The translations under genes and the position numbers were made by a program. From Rhodospirillaceae bacterium SYSU D60007 (GTDB taxonomy: Bacteria; Pseudomonadota; Alphaproteobacteria; Reyranellales; Reyranellaceae), in assembly GCA_003574685.1 (NCBI GenBank), contig QOCQ01000020.1, positions 52,394 to 116,393 of the forward strand: DNA of 64,000 nucleotides, read 5' to 3'. Shown in pieces: positions 36,091-45,217 of the stretch; position 1 is the stretch's first letter, and the number at the start of each line of letters is the position of its first letter. A model generated the notes under the pieces. That model saw only the letters and a list, made by a program, of their open reading frames with translations, did not search any database and was not told the origin of the DNA.

Positions 36091-37232
36091 TGCGTGGCCC
36101 CGGTCTTGCCCGTGGGCGGCGGTTTGCGGATTTCAACGCGCGTGCCTTCCGCCAGCCGGAGCTGGCCGCTGGTGACGACGCGCTCGCCCGCGGCAAGGCC
36201 GCTCTGGATCACGGCGTCCTCGCCCATCGTGCGGTCAACGACGACCGGCCGCGCGCTCACCGTCAGGTCGGACTTGATGACAAACACGAAGGCGCCGTCC
36301 TGCCCCGTCTGAAGCGCCTCGGCGGGGACGACGATGGCCGCCGGATCCACGCGCAGCGTCGCGGTGACATTCACGAACTGGCCGGGCCACAGATGGCGCG
36401 CCGGATTGGCCACCGTGGCGCGCACCGCGAGCGTACCGGAGGCCATGTCGATGGTATTGTCGATATAGGCCACCCGGCCTTCCAGCGCCGGTCCCTCGCG
36501 GCCGGGAATCGCGACCCGCACCGGCACGCTGCCCGCAGTCATGGCGTCCTGCAGGGCCGCAAGGTCGCGCTGCGGTACCGCGAAGTTCACATAGATCGGG
36601 TCGAGCTGGTTGATCGTGACCAGCGCCGTGGTATCGGCCGCGCGGATCGAGCTGCCCAGCCGCGATCCGATCGTACCGATGCGGCCGGCGATTGGCGCCC
36701 GGATCTGCGTATAGGAAAGCTGGACCCGGTAGCTCTCGACCAGCGCCTCGTCGGCCTTCACCGTGCCTTCCAGCGCCGCGACATTGCCGATCGCCTCGTC
36801 CAGCAACTGTTTGGACATGGCGCCCGCCCGCGCCAGGGGCTCGATGCGCGCAAGATTGCGGCGGGCATTTTCGAGCTGCGCGCGATCACGAATCAGGTTG
36901 CCTTCTGCCTGGTCCAGCAGGCTTTTGGCCTGCCGGTCATCCAGCGTGACCAGCAGGTCGCCGGCCTTCACCTCCTGGCCATCCTCGACCCACACTTTGG
37001 CAATAACGCCGTCGATGCGCGAGCGGATCACGACGCTGGACTGCGCCTCCACATGGCCGATGGCATCGATCAGCACCGGCATCGGACGCTGAGCGACGGT
37101 TGCCGCCAGGACGGGCTTGGCGGGTGCGGCGGGCCGGGCCTTCTCGGGCGCCGGCCCTGCGGCACGAAAGGCCCAGGCGCCCACTGCGCCCACGACAAGC
37201 AGCACTGCAACCGTGAGAAAGCGCGACTTCAT
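36087..37232 (-). CDS. RND efflux periplasmic adaptor (membrane fusion protein)
   Basis: 381 residues from the ATG at 37232. An N-terminal anchor or signal (FLTVAVLLVVGAVGAWAF) leads to the biotinyl-lipoyl-like and hairpin domains: VIDAIGHVEAQSSVVIRSRI, VKAGDLLVTLDDRQAKSLLD, the coiled-coil QAEGNLIRDRAQLENARRN, and YTQIRAPIAGRIGTIGSRLG. It links the permease to an outer-membrane channel; no such channel gene is adjacent. The stop overlaps the permease start (ATGA), so the two form one operon. Confidence 0.92.
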   Translation of the reverse strand: MKSRFLTVAVLLVVGAVGAWAFRAAGPAPEKARPAAPAKPVLAATVAQRPMPVLIDAIGHVEAQSSVVIRSRIDGVIAKVWVEDGQEVKAGDLLVTLDDRQAKSLLDQAEGNLIRDRAQLENARRNLARIEPLARAGAMSKQLLDEAIGNVAALEGTVKADEALVESYRVQLSYTQIRAPIAGRIGTIGSRLGSSIRAADTTALVTINQLDPIYVNFAVPQRDLAALQDAMTAGSVPVRVAIPGREGPALEGRVAYIDNTIDMASGTLAVRATVANPARHLWPGQFVNVTATLRVDPAAIVVPAEALQTGQDGAFVFVIKSDLTVSARPVVVDRTMGEDAVIQSGLAAGERVVTSGQLRLAEGTRVEIRKPPPTGKTGATQ

Positions 37233-37307
37233 TGCCGATCCGGAGCTCGCCGTCTTGATGGCGGCAAGCAGCAATACCATAATTGGAACCGAGGAGTTCT
37301 GTTTTCA

Positions 37308-37937
37308 ATGCCGCGTGACGATGGCGAGAATGTGCCCCAGTGGCGCCAGCGGCGGCGCGACGCCATCCTGCGCGCCGCGGCCGACCTGTTCGGCCAGCAT
37401 GGTTACGCCGGTGTACAGGTCGATGAGGTCGCGCGCGCCGCTGGCGTAGGCAAGCCGACGCTTTACAGGTACTTCCCCTCCAAGGAAGAGTTGTTCCTCG
37501 AAACCTTCCACCATGCGCTGGAAGCGCTGGAGGCGGAGCTTGACGCCATCCGCCGCCGCGACGGCCCGCGGCGCGAGGCGCTCGCCGCCATGGTGGTCCG
37601 GCTGACCGATGTGCTGGCCGAGCAGACCGTGTCGCTGCGGGTGCTGACGGGCGAACACCCCGAGCTGGCCGACCGTTGGCGCAGCCTGTATCGGGGCCGC
37701 CGGCGGCCCATCCTCGACGCCCTGCGCGCGGTGATCGTGGCCGGCATCGATAACGGCGAGTTCCGGCCGGTCGATGTGGATGTGGTCCCCGCCCTGCTCT
37801 TGGGCATGGTCCGGGGTGGCCTGATGGGCGCACCTGATGTGGCCCGCCGCCGGCTGGCCCGCGGCGCCATCGATCTGGTGCTGCACGGCTGCCAGGCTGC
37901 ATCGGCGGAGCCGATTTTGGCTTTTGACAAGCCCTGA
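37308..37937 (+). CDS. TetR family regulator, probably of the divergent efflux operon
   Basis: 209 residues, ATG at 37308, with GAGGAG 11 bases upstream. N-terminal HTH: RRRDAILRAAADLFGQHGYA, VQVDEVARAAGVGKPTLYRY, FPSKEELFLETF. The C-terminal ligand domain is divergent, as usual. It is transcribed away from the RND genes across 75 bp, the classic layout for a repressor that controls both units. No clean operator was seen; an imperfect CCATAATTGG near 37278 is the only symmetric candidate. Confidence 0.9.
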   Translation: MPRDDGENVPQWRQRRRDAILRAAADLFGQHGYAGVQVDEVARAAGVGKPTLYRYFPSKEELFLETFHHALEALEAELDAIRRRDGPRREALAAMVVRLTDVLAEQTVSLRVLTGEHPELADRWRSLYRGRRRPILDALRAVIVAGIDNGEFRPVDVDVVPALLLGMVRGGLMGAPDVARRRLARGAIDLVLHGCQAASAEPILAFDKP

Positions 37938-38016
37938 CGAGCGTGGCAAACGCCCGCTTTCCGCGCCGGCCGGCGACGTCGGGCGCCCCCGCGGCAGTGC
38001 ATAGAGGATGATGGCA

Positions 38017-38379
38017 ATGGTGAAGGCGGCCTGGGGAACCAAGCGCAGCTGCCAGAGTTGCGGCGCGCGGTTCTACGATCTCAACAAGGATCCGATGGTT
38101 TGTCCGAAATGCGGTCACCAGCACGATCCGGAGGACTTCGTGAAGGCCCGCCGCAGCCGGGCGGCAGCGGCGGCGGTCGCGACCAAGGCGGTCGCGGTGC
38201 CGGCGATGGCCAAGAAGAAGGACCTGATCGAGGGCGTCCCGATCGCCGACGACGAGTTGCCTGCGGTCGAAGGCGACTCAGAGGACGATGCGGCGCTGGA
38301 GGACACCGAGGACCTTGGCGAGGACGATGCCGAGCTGGAGGTCGAGATCGAGGACAAGAACCCGGACGAGGAGACCTGA
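38017..38379 (+). CDS. TIGR02300 (FYDLN acid) family protein
   Basis: 120 residues. VKAAWGTKRSCQSCGARFYD with LNKDPMVCPKCGHQHDPEDF is a four-cysteine zinc ribbon holding the FYDLN motif that names the family. The C-terminal half is very acidic (EDDAALEDTEDLGEDDAELE). The family is restricted to alphaproteobacteria; its role is not known, and the fold suggests nucleic acid or ribosome contact. ATG at 38017 gives the usual VKAAWG start; an ATG at 38008 is in frame. Often found near aroA or a tRNA gene, as here. Confidence 0.92.
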   Translation: MVKAAWGTKRSCQSCGARFYDLNKDPMVCPKCGHQHDPEDFVKARRSRAAAAAVATKAVAVPAMAKKKDLIEGVPIADDELPAVEGDSEDDAALEDTEDLGEDDAELEVEIEDKNPDEET

Positions 38380-38481
38380 ACTGGCCCGGCCGGGCGGCAT
38401 TTAGCGCTTGTCAGCGCCGGGGCCGCTCCATATGTTCCGGCCCGTTCGCCGCACCCTTGAGGAGCGGCGTCACCGGATTTC

Positions 38482-38557
<76 letters not shown>

Positions 38558-38565
38558 AAGAAATC

Positions 38566-38603
38566 AAGGGCTTAGCGGGCAACCGCTAGGCCCTTCCATT
38601 TTG
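38566..38603 (+). terminator. Island-borne terminator after tRNA-Ala
   Basis: AAGGGC-TT-AGCGG pairs with CCGCT-AG-GCCCTT around GCAA, followed by CCATTTTG. It resembles, but is not identical to, the host terminator at 48049-48080, so the island seems to carry its own copy of the tRNA tail plus terminator. Confidence 0.75.
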
Positions 38604-38604
38604 T

Positions 38605-38624
38605 GGGGAAGCACTGGGGAAGCG
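38605..38624. repeat. Left-end integrase arm-type repeats
   Basis: Two copies, GGGGAAGCA at 38605-38613 and GGGGAAGCG at 38616-38624, 48 and 59 bp inside the left repeat. They match the tandem repeats at the right end (47827-47870 and 47968-47976), as expected for integrase arm-binding sites. Confidence 0.6.
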
Positions 38625-38636
38625 GGCAACGCGTTT

Positions 38637-39422
38637 TCAAAGGACGAGGCGGTTGTTGCTGCTTTCACCTTTCACCCATCGAACAGCCAGGAAGCGCGGA
38701 AACTCCCACCGTCTCGGATAGCGAGATTCGACGGCCTCGGTCGGCATTGGCTCAGCCATCACTTCCAATAGAAAGCCTTCTCGCGCAAATGAACTCAGAT
38801 ACAGAGCAAGCGGGCGGTGGACGTGGGTAGTCCTCAGCTCGGTTTCGCGGTTAGAGATGACAAACGGCGCTTCAATGAAGGTTTCACGGTCATATCGAAA
38901 CCAAGGTTCCCGGTCATAACCCCAGTATCTCGGCCAGAAGCATGGATGGGTAAGCGTGGCGACAAAGCGCCCCCCTGTGTTCAAAAGGCGTGCAACTGCC
39001 TTCGCGAACTGGCGGAGATCGGGAACCGTCATGAGGGTCATAACAGCTACTGCCGCAGTGGCTGGCCTGCGATCGAGGGAGTTGGCTACCTCTTCAACCG
39101 GCGCCACGACGAACTGAACGTTCTTTGAGTATCGGCAGGAAAATCGGGCTAATTTCATGTTCGCGGCTGAAGGGTCGATAGCGACAACTGTTCCTGCCTT
39201 TGCAGCAAGCTGGGCCGTGAACTCACCTGTACCGCAACCGACATCCAAAACAGTTGTTAGGTCGGCTTCCCGAAGCAAAAAGTGCGAGGTCGGAGCGACC
39301 ACATGATCAAAGCTGAGGTCTTCGCCGGAGGTGATTTGCCGATGGCGTTCTTCGGCTAAGCGATCCCATTCCCTGGCTAGCTCAGCGTTATTCTTGGGCG
39401 GGCAGGGCTGAATAGATGTCAT
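38637..39422 (-). CDS. Class I SAM-dependent methyltransferase
   Basis: 261 residues. TTVLDVGCGTGEFTAQLAAK is SAM motif I (about 57-76), AGTVVAIDPSAANMKLARF motif II, and AVAVMTLMTVPDLRQFAKAV with LLNTGGRFVATLTHPCFWPR motifs IV-V. The fold is of the UbiE/Coq5 small-molecule type, not a DNA methylase: no NPPY or DPPY motif. The ATG at 39422 overlaps the stop of the two-TM gene (ATGA), so they are co-translated. The substrate is unknown. It is the last gene of the leftward island operon. Confidence 0.85.
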   Translation of the reverse strand: MTSIQPCPPKNNAELAREWDRLAEERHRQITSGEDLSFDHVVAPTSHFLLREADLTTVLDVGCGTGEFTAQLAAKAGTVVAIDPSAANMKLARFSCRYSKNVQFVVAPVEEVANSLDRRPATAAVAVMTLMTVPDLRQFAKAVARLLNTGGRFVATLTHPCFWPRYWGYDREPWFRYDRETFIEAPFVISNRETELRTTHVHRPLALYLSSFAREGFLLEVMAEPMPTEAVESRYPRRWEFPRFLAVRWVKGESSNNRLVL

Positions 39423-40063
39423 CTCGCCTCGAGTCCACGCTTTGCGCGTACCAGCGCGACAAGGTCTCCTGCCAGATGAAACGCGGGGTGCATGGCGGCA
39501 CCGAATTCGTCGATCACGTGAATATCGCCGTCGGCGCGTCCCACGGCAACGCGAGCGCCATCTCTCCCAAAGAATGCAATGGTAAACCTTGAGGCTGGCG
39601 CTTCTAGAACGTCACGGCCGTACGCGCACACTTCAGCCCCGGCTGCCTCCAAGGACGAAACTAGTGGATTGCGCTCGGGAAGGCAGAGGATCAATTCGCT
39701 TCGTTTCGCCTTTTCCGTCAACAACCGGCGCGTTTCCGAGTTATCGGCCCAACTCATGTCTCTGGTCCAAATGGCCACGCGACCGCCGTGCTCTATCCAG
39801 CGGTGCATGTACGTTCTGATCTTCTCAATATCACTTTTAGCATATGCATGGCGGTTCCGATGACTCGCCAGCTCCATGACCACCAGCGTCACAAAGAACA
39901 CCAAAGCACCAACCAGCAGTGCTATTCCCCACCAAGGCAAGCCATCGGCGGGCGGGTCAAACGCGAAGAGAAGACCGGCCATCGACGCGAGAGAAGCGAG
40001 TTCAAAAAAAAGGTTGCGCGTAGTTTCGCGCCACTTCGCCCACCAAATCTTTAACCTCATCAT
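39419..40063 (-). CDS. Two-TM protein with cytosolic PLD-like alpha/beta domain
   Basis: About 214 residues (starts at 40063, 40060 or a GTG at 40069). Two hydrophobic helices lie near 15-35 (LFFELASLASMAGLLFAFD) and 42-63 (WWGIALLVGALVFFVTLVVM). The rest is cytosolic: GGRVAIWTRDMSWADNSETR, RSELILCLPERN, GAEVCAYGRDVLEAPASRFT and FFGRDGARVAVGRADG. This beta-alpha order, with a late strand then FGRDG, recalls phospholipase D-like domains, but the catalytic HxK is not visible, so it may be a binding or inactive form. Coupled to the methyltransferase, 27 bp after the restriction gene. Membrane-anchored parts of this sort are common among phage defence effectors. Function not known. Confidence 0.6.
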   Translation of the reverse strand: MMRLKIWWAKWRETTRNLFFELASLASMAGLLFAFDPPADGLPWWGIALLVGALVFFVTLVVMELASHRNRHAYAKSDIEKIRTYMHRWIEHGGRVAIWTRDMSWADNSETRRLLTEKAKRSELILCLPERNPLVSSLEAAGAEVCAYGRDVLEAPASRFTIAFFGRDGARVAVGRADGDIHVIDEFGAAMHPAFHLAGDLVALVRAKRGLEAR

Positions 40064-40090
40064 CCCCACCCCCCGTTCCTTGATTTTACC

Positions 40091-43000
40091 TTAGCTGCTC
40101 CGTCTGAGTGCAAACGCGTTTCTATCACTTGCAGGAACAACGAATCCCATGCGGGCAATTGCGGCCAGCGTCGCGGACACCGCCGGCTCTACCCGGCGGC
40201 CTTGCCGGAAGCGCGCCGCGATGCTCGGAGCGTCCATCGGTGTAGTGGCATCGGCGAGTGCCGCCATGACGGCCGCCGTCTGCTGCACGTCATCGCTGGG
40301 AAACGTCGGCTTGACGCGCGCCACAGCGTCCTGCCCGGCTGCCACGCCGGTGAGGTCGAGCCTTTGCCGGACTGTACCGAAGCGGGGAATCTGATACGCA
40401 GGCCGCAGCCAGCGCACCGTGCCGCTCGCCTCTTCGCGCGCCCTCTCCCTGTTGAGCGCCACGATGCGCGCAAGAACGTCATCGTCGGCCAAATTTGCCG
40501 GCCATGCATAAGCAGCGGCGACGGCCGAATCGAGCCTTTCGTGCAGTTCCTTCAGTACCAGCACCAAGCCCGCGTCGAGGATATGTCGCTCGTCATCGTC
40601 CAGTGCTTCCGCCGCAATTCCCTGCCGCAATTTTTCCAGCACGTTGTAAAGGCCGGTCAGGGTGAGCTTGGGATGCTCTGCAAGCACCTGCTTGCGGAGT
40701 GCGTCGATCTCCTCGGCGATGGCGCGAATCGTGGCTTTCTGACTCTCCGAAGCGATTGGGAATGGGAAAGGATCGAAGCACCGAGATTTCGAGTAGCGTG
40801 GATCGTTCCCCATGCCGAGCCATCCACCGGCACGCACGGCCCAGATGCCATGAATGCGCGACGACAGCACACCAAGGCAATAGGCATCGTCTGACCCAAT
40901 CGCAACAAGCATGTTGTCCGGGAGAATGCTGGCATCGAGAAACTGAAAGGTGCGGTGCTTAGTCGTCTCTACTGTTGCGATGTATCGCGGAAGCCCCGCT
41001 ATGAAGCCGCGCATCACAGTGTTCTTCCGTCCAAACAACCACCAATTCAGCCTGCGGTACTCCTCGTTGTTCCGATCGCGCTCAGGTTTCACTTTGACAA
41101 CCAAATGCTGATAGACCTCAGGGAACCGCCGGCGCACATCCTCAATTTCCAGCCCGTCGAGGTCGATTACCATCACGCCCCGGGGCCGTGCCGTAAGATC
41201 GCGGCCATTGCGATACGCCCGAATATGCTGGTCAAGACCAGGACGGCGACCAAGGCCAAGGTGTTCCGCTTCGGCTCGCGTCACAATGAATCCAGCCCCA
41301 TGCAGCTTTACGCCTGGCGAGCAAACGCCTTCGTTGGCGAGCAATGCCTTCGCAGCCGTCACGTCGGCGCCAATGGTAAGGTCTGAATTGATCTTCCCGC
41401 GTCGTTCGGCCAGTTCGATGATCGGCGTGTCGCTGTCCAGCGCCGCTTCGCGCACGACTTCGCGCAGATCGCCGTCCTGCGCTCCTGCCTCCCCGACCGT
41501 CATCGCGATACGCACCGCTGCCGCATCCGGTGTCGCCTTGGTCCATGGATGATCCGGAATCGCCATCACCAGCGAGATTGGCCGCTTCGCCTTCAGGTAT
41601 CGTTCCATGACACGACGCTGAAACACCTGCGAGATGGAATTGGTCGTGACCAGCCCGAAACGCCGCAACAGCGTGCCTTTCCGCGTCAGCAGCGATGCTG
41701 CATGATCCCACCAGTACATCACGAAATCGGCCGAGTCGTTCATGTGCGGGTGCGCAGCCCACAGTACTTCCGCCTCGCCGTCTTCAAGTCGCGAGCGCAA
41801 GTCCTTCCCGCCGATGAAAGGCGGATTGCCGACGATGAAATGTGCGCTTGGCCATTCCGGTATGCGTGGGTTGCCGAAGGTGTACACCTCGCGCCGCGTT
41901 CCGTCAGGTCTGGTTCGCCAAAGTGGCTTGCCGCTGATATCACGGGCGAGCGCCTTGTCTGCGGACAGAACCGCATTTCTGACTTCGATGTTGTGGAACG
42001 CCTTCAGGATCGGCTCCGACGGCAGGCCACCCTTCGTGCGGACATGCCACTGAAGATGGCCGATCCACAGCACCAGCTCGGCGATGGCAGCGGCGCGGGC
42101 GTTGATCTCCATGCCAAGAAACTGGTGCGGATCGACCGTCAGCCCCTGGAAACCAGCCAGTGCTTCCTGCCCGCCGAGATCGATCAGCGCCTCCAGCACT
42201 TCGCCCTCAAGACGCTTGAGCAGCTCCAGCGCCACATAGAGGAAGTTCCCGGTGCCGCAGGCCGGATCGAGGATACGCACGTTGCACAGTGACTCGTGGA
42301 AGGCGCGAACGGTCGCGACGGCGTCGGCCGCGCGTCCGGCAGTCTTCTGACGCTCGGCCGTCGATAGCACTTTGCGCCAGTCGTCGCGCAGCGGCTCGAT
42401 CACCGTCGCTATCACCAGCCGCTCGACATGGGCGCGCGGCGTGTAGTGCGCGCCAAGGCGCCGGCGCTCGTCAGGATCAAGCGCCTGCTCCAGCAAGGTG
42501 CCGAAGATCGACGGGTCTACATCGCGCCAGTCATAGCCGGCGGCCTGCCGCAGCTCGCCGATCTCTTCGCGCTTCAGGGGCAGGACCGTCCGGTTCTTGA
42601 AAAACTCACCGTTGAATTGCCGGACGTTGACCTCGATCGCATAGGCGAAGCCGCCCCTGTCCATCGCTTCCCAAAGCTGGCCGACAAGCGGACGAAGCCT
42701 CGCGGGATCGCTTTCGCAGCGTTGCAGCACCTTCCTGAACGACTCTTCGGGCAGCAGACCGATATCCTCGGCGAACATCGTGAACAGGCAGCGCATCAGG
42801 AACATCGCCACCTCTTCGGGCGGATGCTTCTCTGCCTCAAGCGCTCTCGACACCGCGGCCAGTCGCTCCGCAATCTCGCGCGTGACACGCGCCGACTTGC
42901 GGGCGGGGTCGAGCGACAGCGGGTCGCGCCAGATCGCTGTCAGCCGCTCGCGGATTTCCGGTTGCCGCAGATCGTCGAGATAGATGCGAAACGAGCTTCG

Positions 43001-43561
43001 GTCGGGAAACTGGTCATAGGCTTTCCCGTCGCGGCGGAAATTGGCGTAGACCTCGAAACAGTGGCCGACGTCGCAGACGAGGACGAACGGCGGCGGTGCG
43101 TGTTGCGCAGGCAGCAGGCGGACGTAATCTTCCGCCTGTTGCCGCGCATTCATCATCAGCACGTCCCAAGCTCGATCCGCGCTGCGCCGGCCGCGCTGAT
43201 CGTCGCCCGGCAGCAGCAAATCACCCTGCCCCGGCACCTCCTTTGCGCTGCCCTTCTGCCGTGACTGCTTCGCCTCCAGCACGAAGGCGCCGCGCTTGTA
43301 GAGATCGATCCGCCGGTTGTGGGTCGCGCCGTCGCGGCCGGTCTCGCGCACGACGCGCTCGAAAACGTAATCGTTGGTTTCCGCGGTAGCGCTGGCGGGC
43401 TCCGGCGGATCAAGCCCCAGAACACTGCACAACTCCGTCAGGAACAGGGCGTAGTTGGCCCGCTCTTGTCCGCCCTCGCGCCCCTGCCAGCGCCGAATGA
43501 ACGCCTCGACGCGGTCCTCGTCCGGCGTATCTCCTGCCGGTTGTCTTTGTTGCCTCCCCAT
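40091..43561 (-). CDS. MmeI-like type IIG/IIL restriction-modification enzyme
   Basis: 1156 residues from the ATG at 43561 (a TTG at 43597 is in frame). Domains in order: N-terminal PD-(D/E)XK nuclease (HNRRIDLYKRGAFVLEAKQS: D86, E96, K98); helical linker; gamma-type adenine methyltransferase with LGAHYTPRAHVERLV, motif I VRILDPACGTGNFLYVALEL near 431-440 and motif IV FIVGNPPFIGG near 579; then a target-recognition region (about 720-950, with RWR-type NNEEYRRLNWWLFGRKN) and a C-terminal helical part. Such proteins cut and methylate as one chain, so no separate S or R subunit is needed. All catalytic motifs are present. Confidence 0.88.
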   Translation of the reverse strand: MGRQQRQPAGDTPDEDRVEAFIRRWQGREGGQERANYALFLTELCSVLGLDPPEPASATAETNDYVFERVVRETGRDGATHNRRIDLYKRGAFVLEAKQSRQKGSAKEVPGQGDLLLPGDDQRGRRSADRAWDVLMMNARQQAEDYVRLLPAQHAPPPFVLVCDVGHCFEVYANFRRDGKAYDQFPDRSSFRIYLDDLRQPEIRERLTAIWRDPLSLDPARKSARVTREIAERLAAVSRALEAEKHPPEEVAMFLMRCLFTMFAEDIGLLPEESFRKVLQRCESDPARLRPLVGQLWEAMDRGGFAYAIEVNVRQFNGEFFKNRTVLPLKREEIGELRQAAGYDWRDVDPSIFGTLLEQALDPDERRRLGAHYTPRAHVERLVIATVIEPLRDDWRKVLSTAERQKTAGRAADAVATVRAFHESLCNVRILDPACGTGNFLYVALELLKRLEGEVLEALIDLGGQEALAGFQGLTVDPHQFLGMEINARAAAIAELVLWIGHLQWHVRTKGGLPSEPILKAFHNIEVRNAVLSADKALARDISGKPLWRTRPDGTRREVYTFGNPRIPEWPSAHFIVGNPPFIGGKDLRSRLEDGEAEVLWAAHPHMNDSADFVMYWWDHAASLLTRKGTLLRRFGLVTTNSISQVFQRRVMERYLKAKRPISLVMAIPDHPWTKATPDAAAVRIAMTVGEAGAQDGDLREVVREAALDSDTPIIELAERRGKINSDLTIGADVTAAKALLANEGVCSPGVKLHGAGFIVTRAEAEHLGLGRRPGLDQHIRAYRNGRDLTARPRGVMVIDLDGLEIEDVRRRFPEVYQHLVVKVKPERDRNNEEYRRLNWWLFGRKNTVMRGFIAGLPRYIATVETTKHRTFQFLDASILPDNMLVAIGSDDAYCLGVLSSRIHGIWAVRAGGWLGMGNDPRYSKSRCFDPFPFPIASESQKATIRAIAEEIDALRKQVLAEHPKLTLTGLYNVLEKLRQGIAAEALDDDERHILDAGLVLVLKELHERLDSAVAAAYAWPANLADDDVLARIVALNRERAREEASGTVRWLRPAYQIPRFGTVRQRLDLTGVAAGQDAVARVKPTFPSDDVQQTAAVMAALADATTPMDAPSIAARFRQGRRVEPAVSATLAAIARMGFVVPASDRNAFALRRSS

Positions 43562-43603
43562 GCCCGCAGGATAAATGGCTTGGTGACCGACAGGCAATCC
43601 ACC

Positions 43604-44713
43604 TTATGGTCCGCCGACGGAACCGCTGCGCACCATTTCGGCCGCCACGCGCTGAACCAGCTGCGCTGCTTCTGTCAAGGTTGTCGGGGCGTGACCTAGC
43701 CCTTTGATGATCTCTGCTTGCCGTGCAGCCGACACCTCACCGTAACTGGTAAACGTGGTCAGCACACCTTCATGGCCGAGATTCTGTGACCATGCCTTGA
43801 GCTGCTCGGCATTCGGGCAGAGACGCTGGCCGAGTTGCGCAAGCGTCTTGCGCAGAGTGTGCGGGGAACAATAGGGCAGTCCAGCGTTCGTGAATGCCTC
43901 TTTGAAAATCCCCCGGATTGGCGTCGCGTTGCTCCAGGGCGTGCGCTTCAGGCCGGCCAAGCGAAAGCGCCGGTCTGGCCCGGGTTGAACCAGCGTCGCC
44001 GGGAAAAGGGGATCGTCGGGACCATATAGAGCCTCTTTCTGGAGGTATCCGACCCACTCAACCACGATGGCGCGAGCATCGTCCCCGACTGGGAAGAACC
44101 ATGTGGCAAACGTTTTGGAAAACTTGGTGCGCACCTCGCGAGCGTCAAACATGACGCGGCCCTGGGCGAGATCGACGTGCTTCAGCCTCAGCGACGGGAT
44201 GGCGCCATCGCGCGCACCGGTGAGAAGGACGAAAGACACCACGGCCCGGTCGCGGCGCTCGATTTCGGTGCCGGCCGGCATCCGCTGAATGACGTGCTGC
44301 ACCTGTTCGAGCGATGGCACGCGCGGTTCGCGGCGGGTCTTGGCGATGCGGGCATCGCCCCGGGACATGCTGAAGTAGTCAGCATCGCTGTACGTCAGCC
44401 GGCGTCGAAAGCCCGGCTGATCGACCAGCCAGACAAAGAACGCCTTCAGGGCTGCCAGCGTGGCGTGCTGCGTCGCAACGCTCAGCGGCTCGCCAGTCTT
44501 TTCGTTGCACTGGCTCGCCAGGTGGTGTTTGAACCCGACGGCTTGCTGCGAGTGGAACGCCCTGAAGGGCTTGAACCGGTTGTACGCCTCGAAGCGGTGC
44601 AACGCCTTGTCGATCGCGTCAAGGGACGCCTCGCTGTGCTGCCGTGCCTCGCGCATGTAGGTCCGGTATCGGTGCTTCAAGCGCTCGTTTTCGGGATGGT
44701 GATCCTTGGTCAT
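43604..44713 (-). CDS. Tyrosine recombinase, internal to the island
   Basis: 369 residues. The SAM-like N-terminal DNA-binding domain is at about 20-125 (SQQAVGFKHHLASQCNEKTG). The catalytic domain has LLTGARDGAIPSLRLKHVDL (catalytic Arg), SPHTLRKTLAQLGQRLC (HxLR) and SQNLGHEGVLTTFTSYGEVS (His and nucleophile Tyr). It differs from the island integrase at 46531-47811 and sits within an operon, 42 bp upstream of the restriction gene. It could move a nested element or switch something in the island; no pair of inverted sites was found by eye. Confidence 0.88.
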   Translation of the reverse strand: MTKDHHPENERLKHRYRTYMREARQHSEASLDAIDKALHRFEAYNRFKPFRAFHSQQAVGFKHHLASQCNEKTGEPLSVATQHATLAALKAFFVWLVDQPGFRRRLTYSDADYFSMSRGDARIAKTRREPRVPSLEQVQHVIQRMPAGTEIERRDRAVVSFVLLTGARDGAIPSLRLKHVDLAQGRVMFDAREVRTKFSKTFATWFFPVGDDARAIVVEWVGYLQKEALYGPDDPLFPATLVQPGPDRRFRLAGLKRTPWSNATPIRGIFKEAFTNAGLPYCSPHTLRKTLAQLGQRLCPNAEQLKAWSQNLGHEGVLTTFTSYGEVSAARQAEIIKGLGHAPTTLTEAAQLVQRVAAEMVRSGSVGGP

Positions 44714-44749
44714 CGGCCTTGCCTTTCCGGAGTCACAAATCAGGCGGGG

Positions 44750-45193
44750 TCATCGACATTCCCCTATGCGCGATTCCGCCTGCGGCGCCGGTTGCGTGAG
44801 AATTCGACGAAAGGCATCAAAAGCCGAGGGGCTGGCGCGCCGATGCATCAACGTCGCGCAGCTCGGGCACATGGCGCGGATGTTGCCGGGACCGGCTGGC
44901 GCCGGAAGGTACTCCACAAGGTCTGGATCGGGCCGCCGTGGCACGCGGCACCGAAGACAGTACAGATGCCCCGGCGGGCAGGGCTGTTTGCCGGCCGCGC
45001 GACGTTGCGACAGAAAGGCCGACAGGTCGGCGCCACGGATCAGCGTCGGCCACCCCTCGACGCAGCGGAGCCCTGCCTTCAGCCACGCCCTTACCGTGTT
45101 CTTGTGCACCCGCAGGTCACGGGCCGCCTCTTCCACGGTGTAAGCGCGGTGAATCTTGGCGCGACGGGGGTTCGGCCCGCGACCACGGGGCAT
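44750..45193 (-). CDS. HTH plus zinc-ribbon protein preceding the recombinase
   Basis: 147 residues. YTVEEAARDLRVHKNTVRAW followed by LKAGLRCVEGWPTLIRGADL is a MerR/excisionase-type HTH. CPPGHLYCLRCRVPRRPDPD and MCPSCATLMHRR give four cysteines for a zinc ribbon. Proteins of this make-up often lie before integrase-type recombinases in alphaproteobacteria and probably direct or repress them. It ends 36 bp before the recombinase start, in the same direction. Confidence 0.72.
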   Translation of the reverse strand: MPRGRGPNPRRAKIHRAYTVEEAARDLRVHKNTVRAWLKAGLRCVEGWPTLIRGADLSAFLSQRRAAGKQPCPPGHLYCLRCRVPRRPDPDLVEYLPAPAGPGNIRAMCPSCATLMHRRASPSAFDAFRRILTQPAPQAESRIGECR

Positions 45194-45217
45194 GGCCGGT
45201 ATCGCACGCCTTGAGTG

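Noticed and set aside
44177..45214. 345-codon open frame on the plus strand across the recombinase and HTH genes
   Set aside because: Runs antisense across two genes with clear motifs; low-complexity composition typical of shadows.
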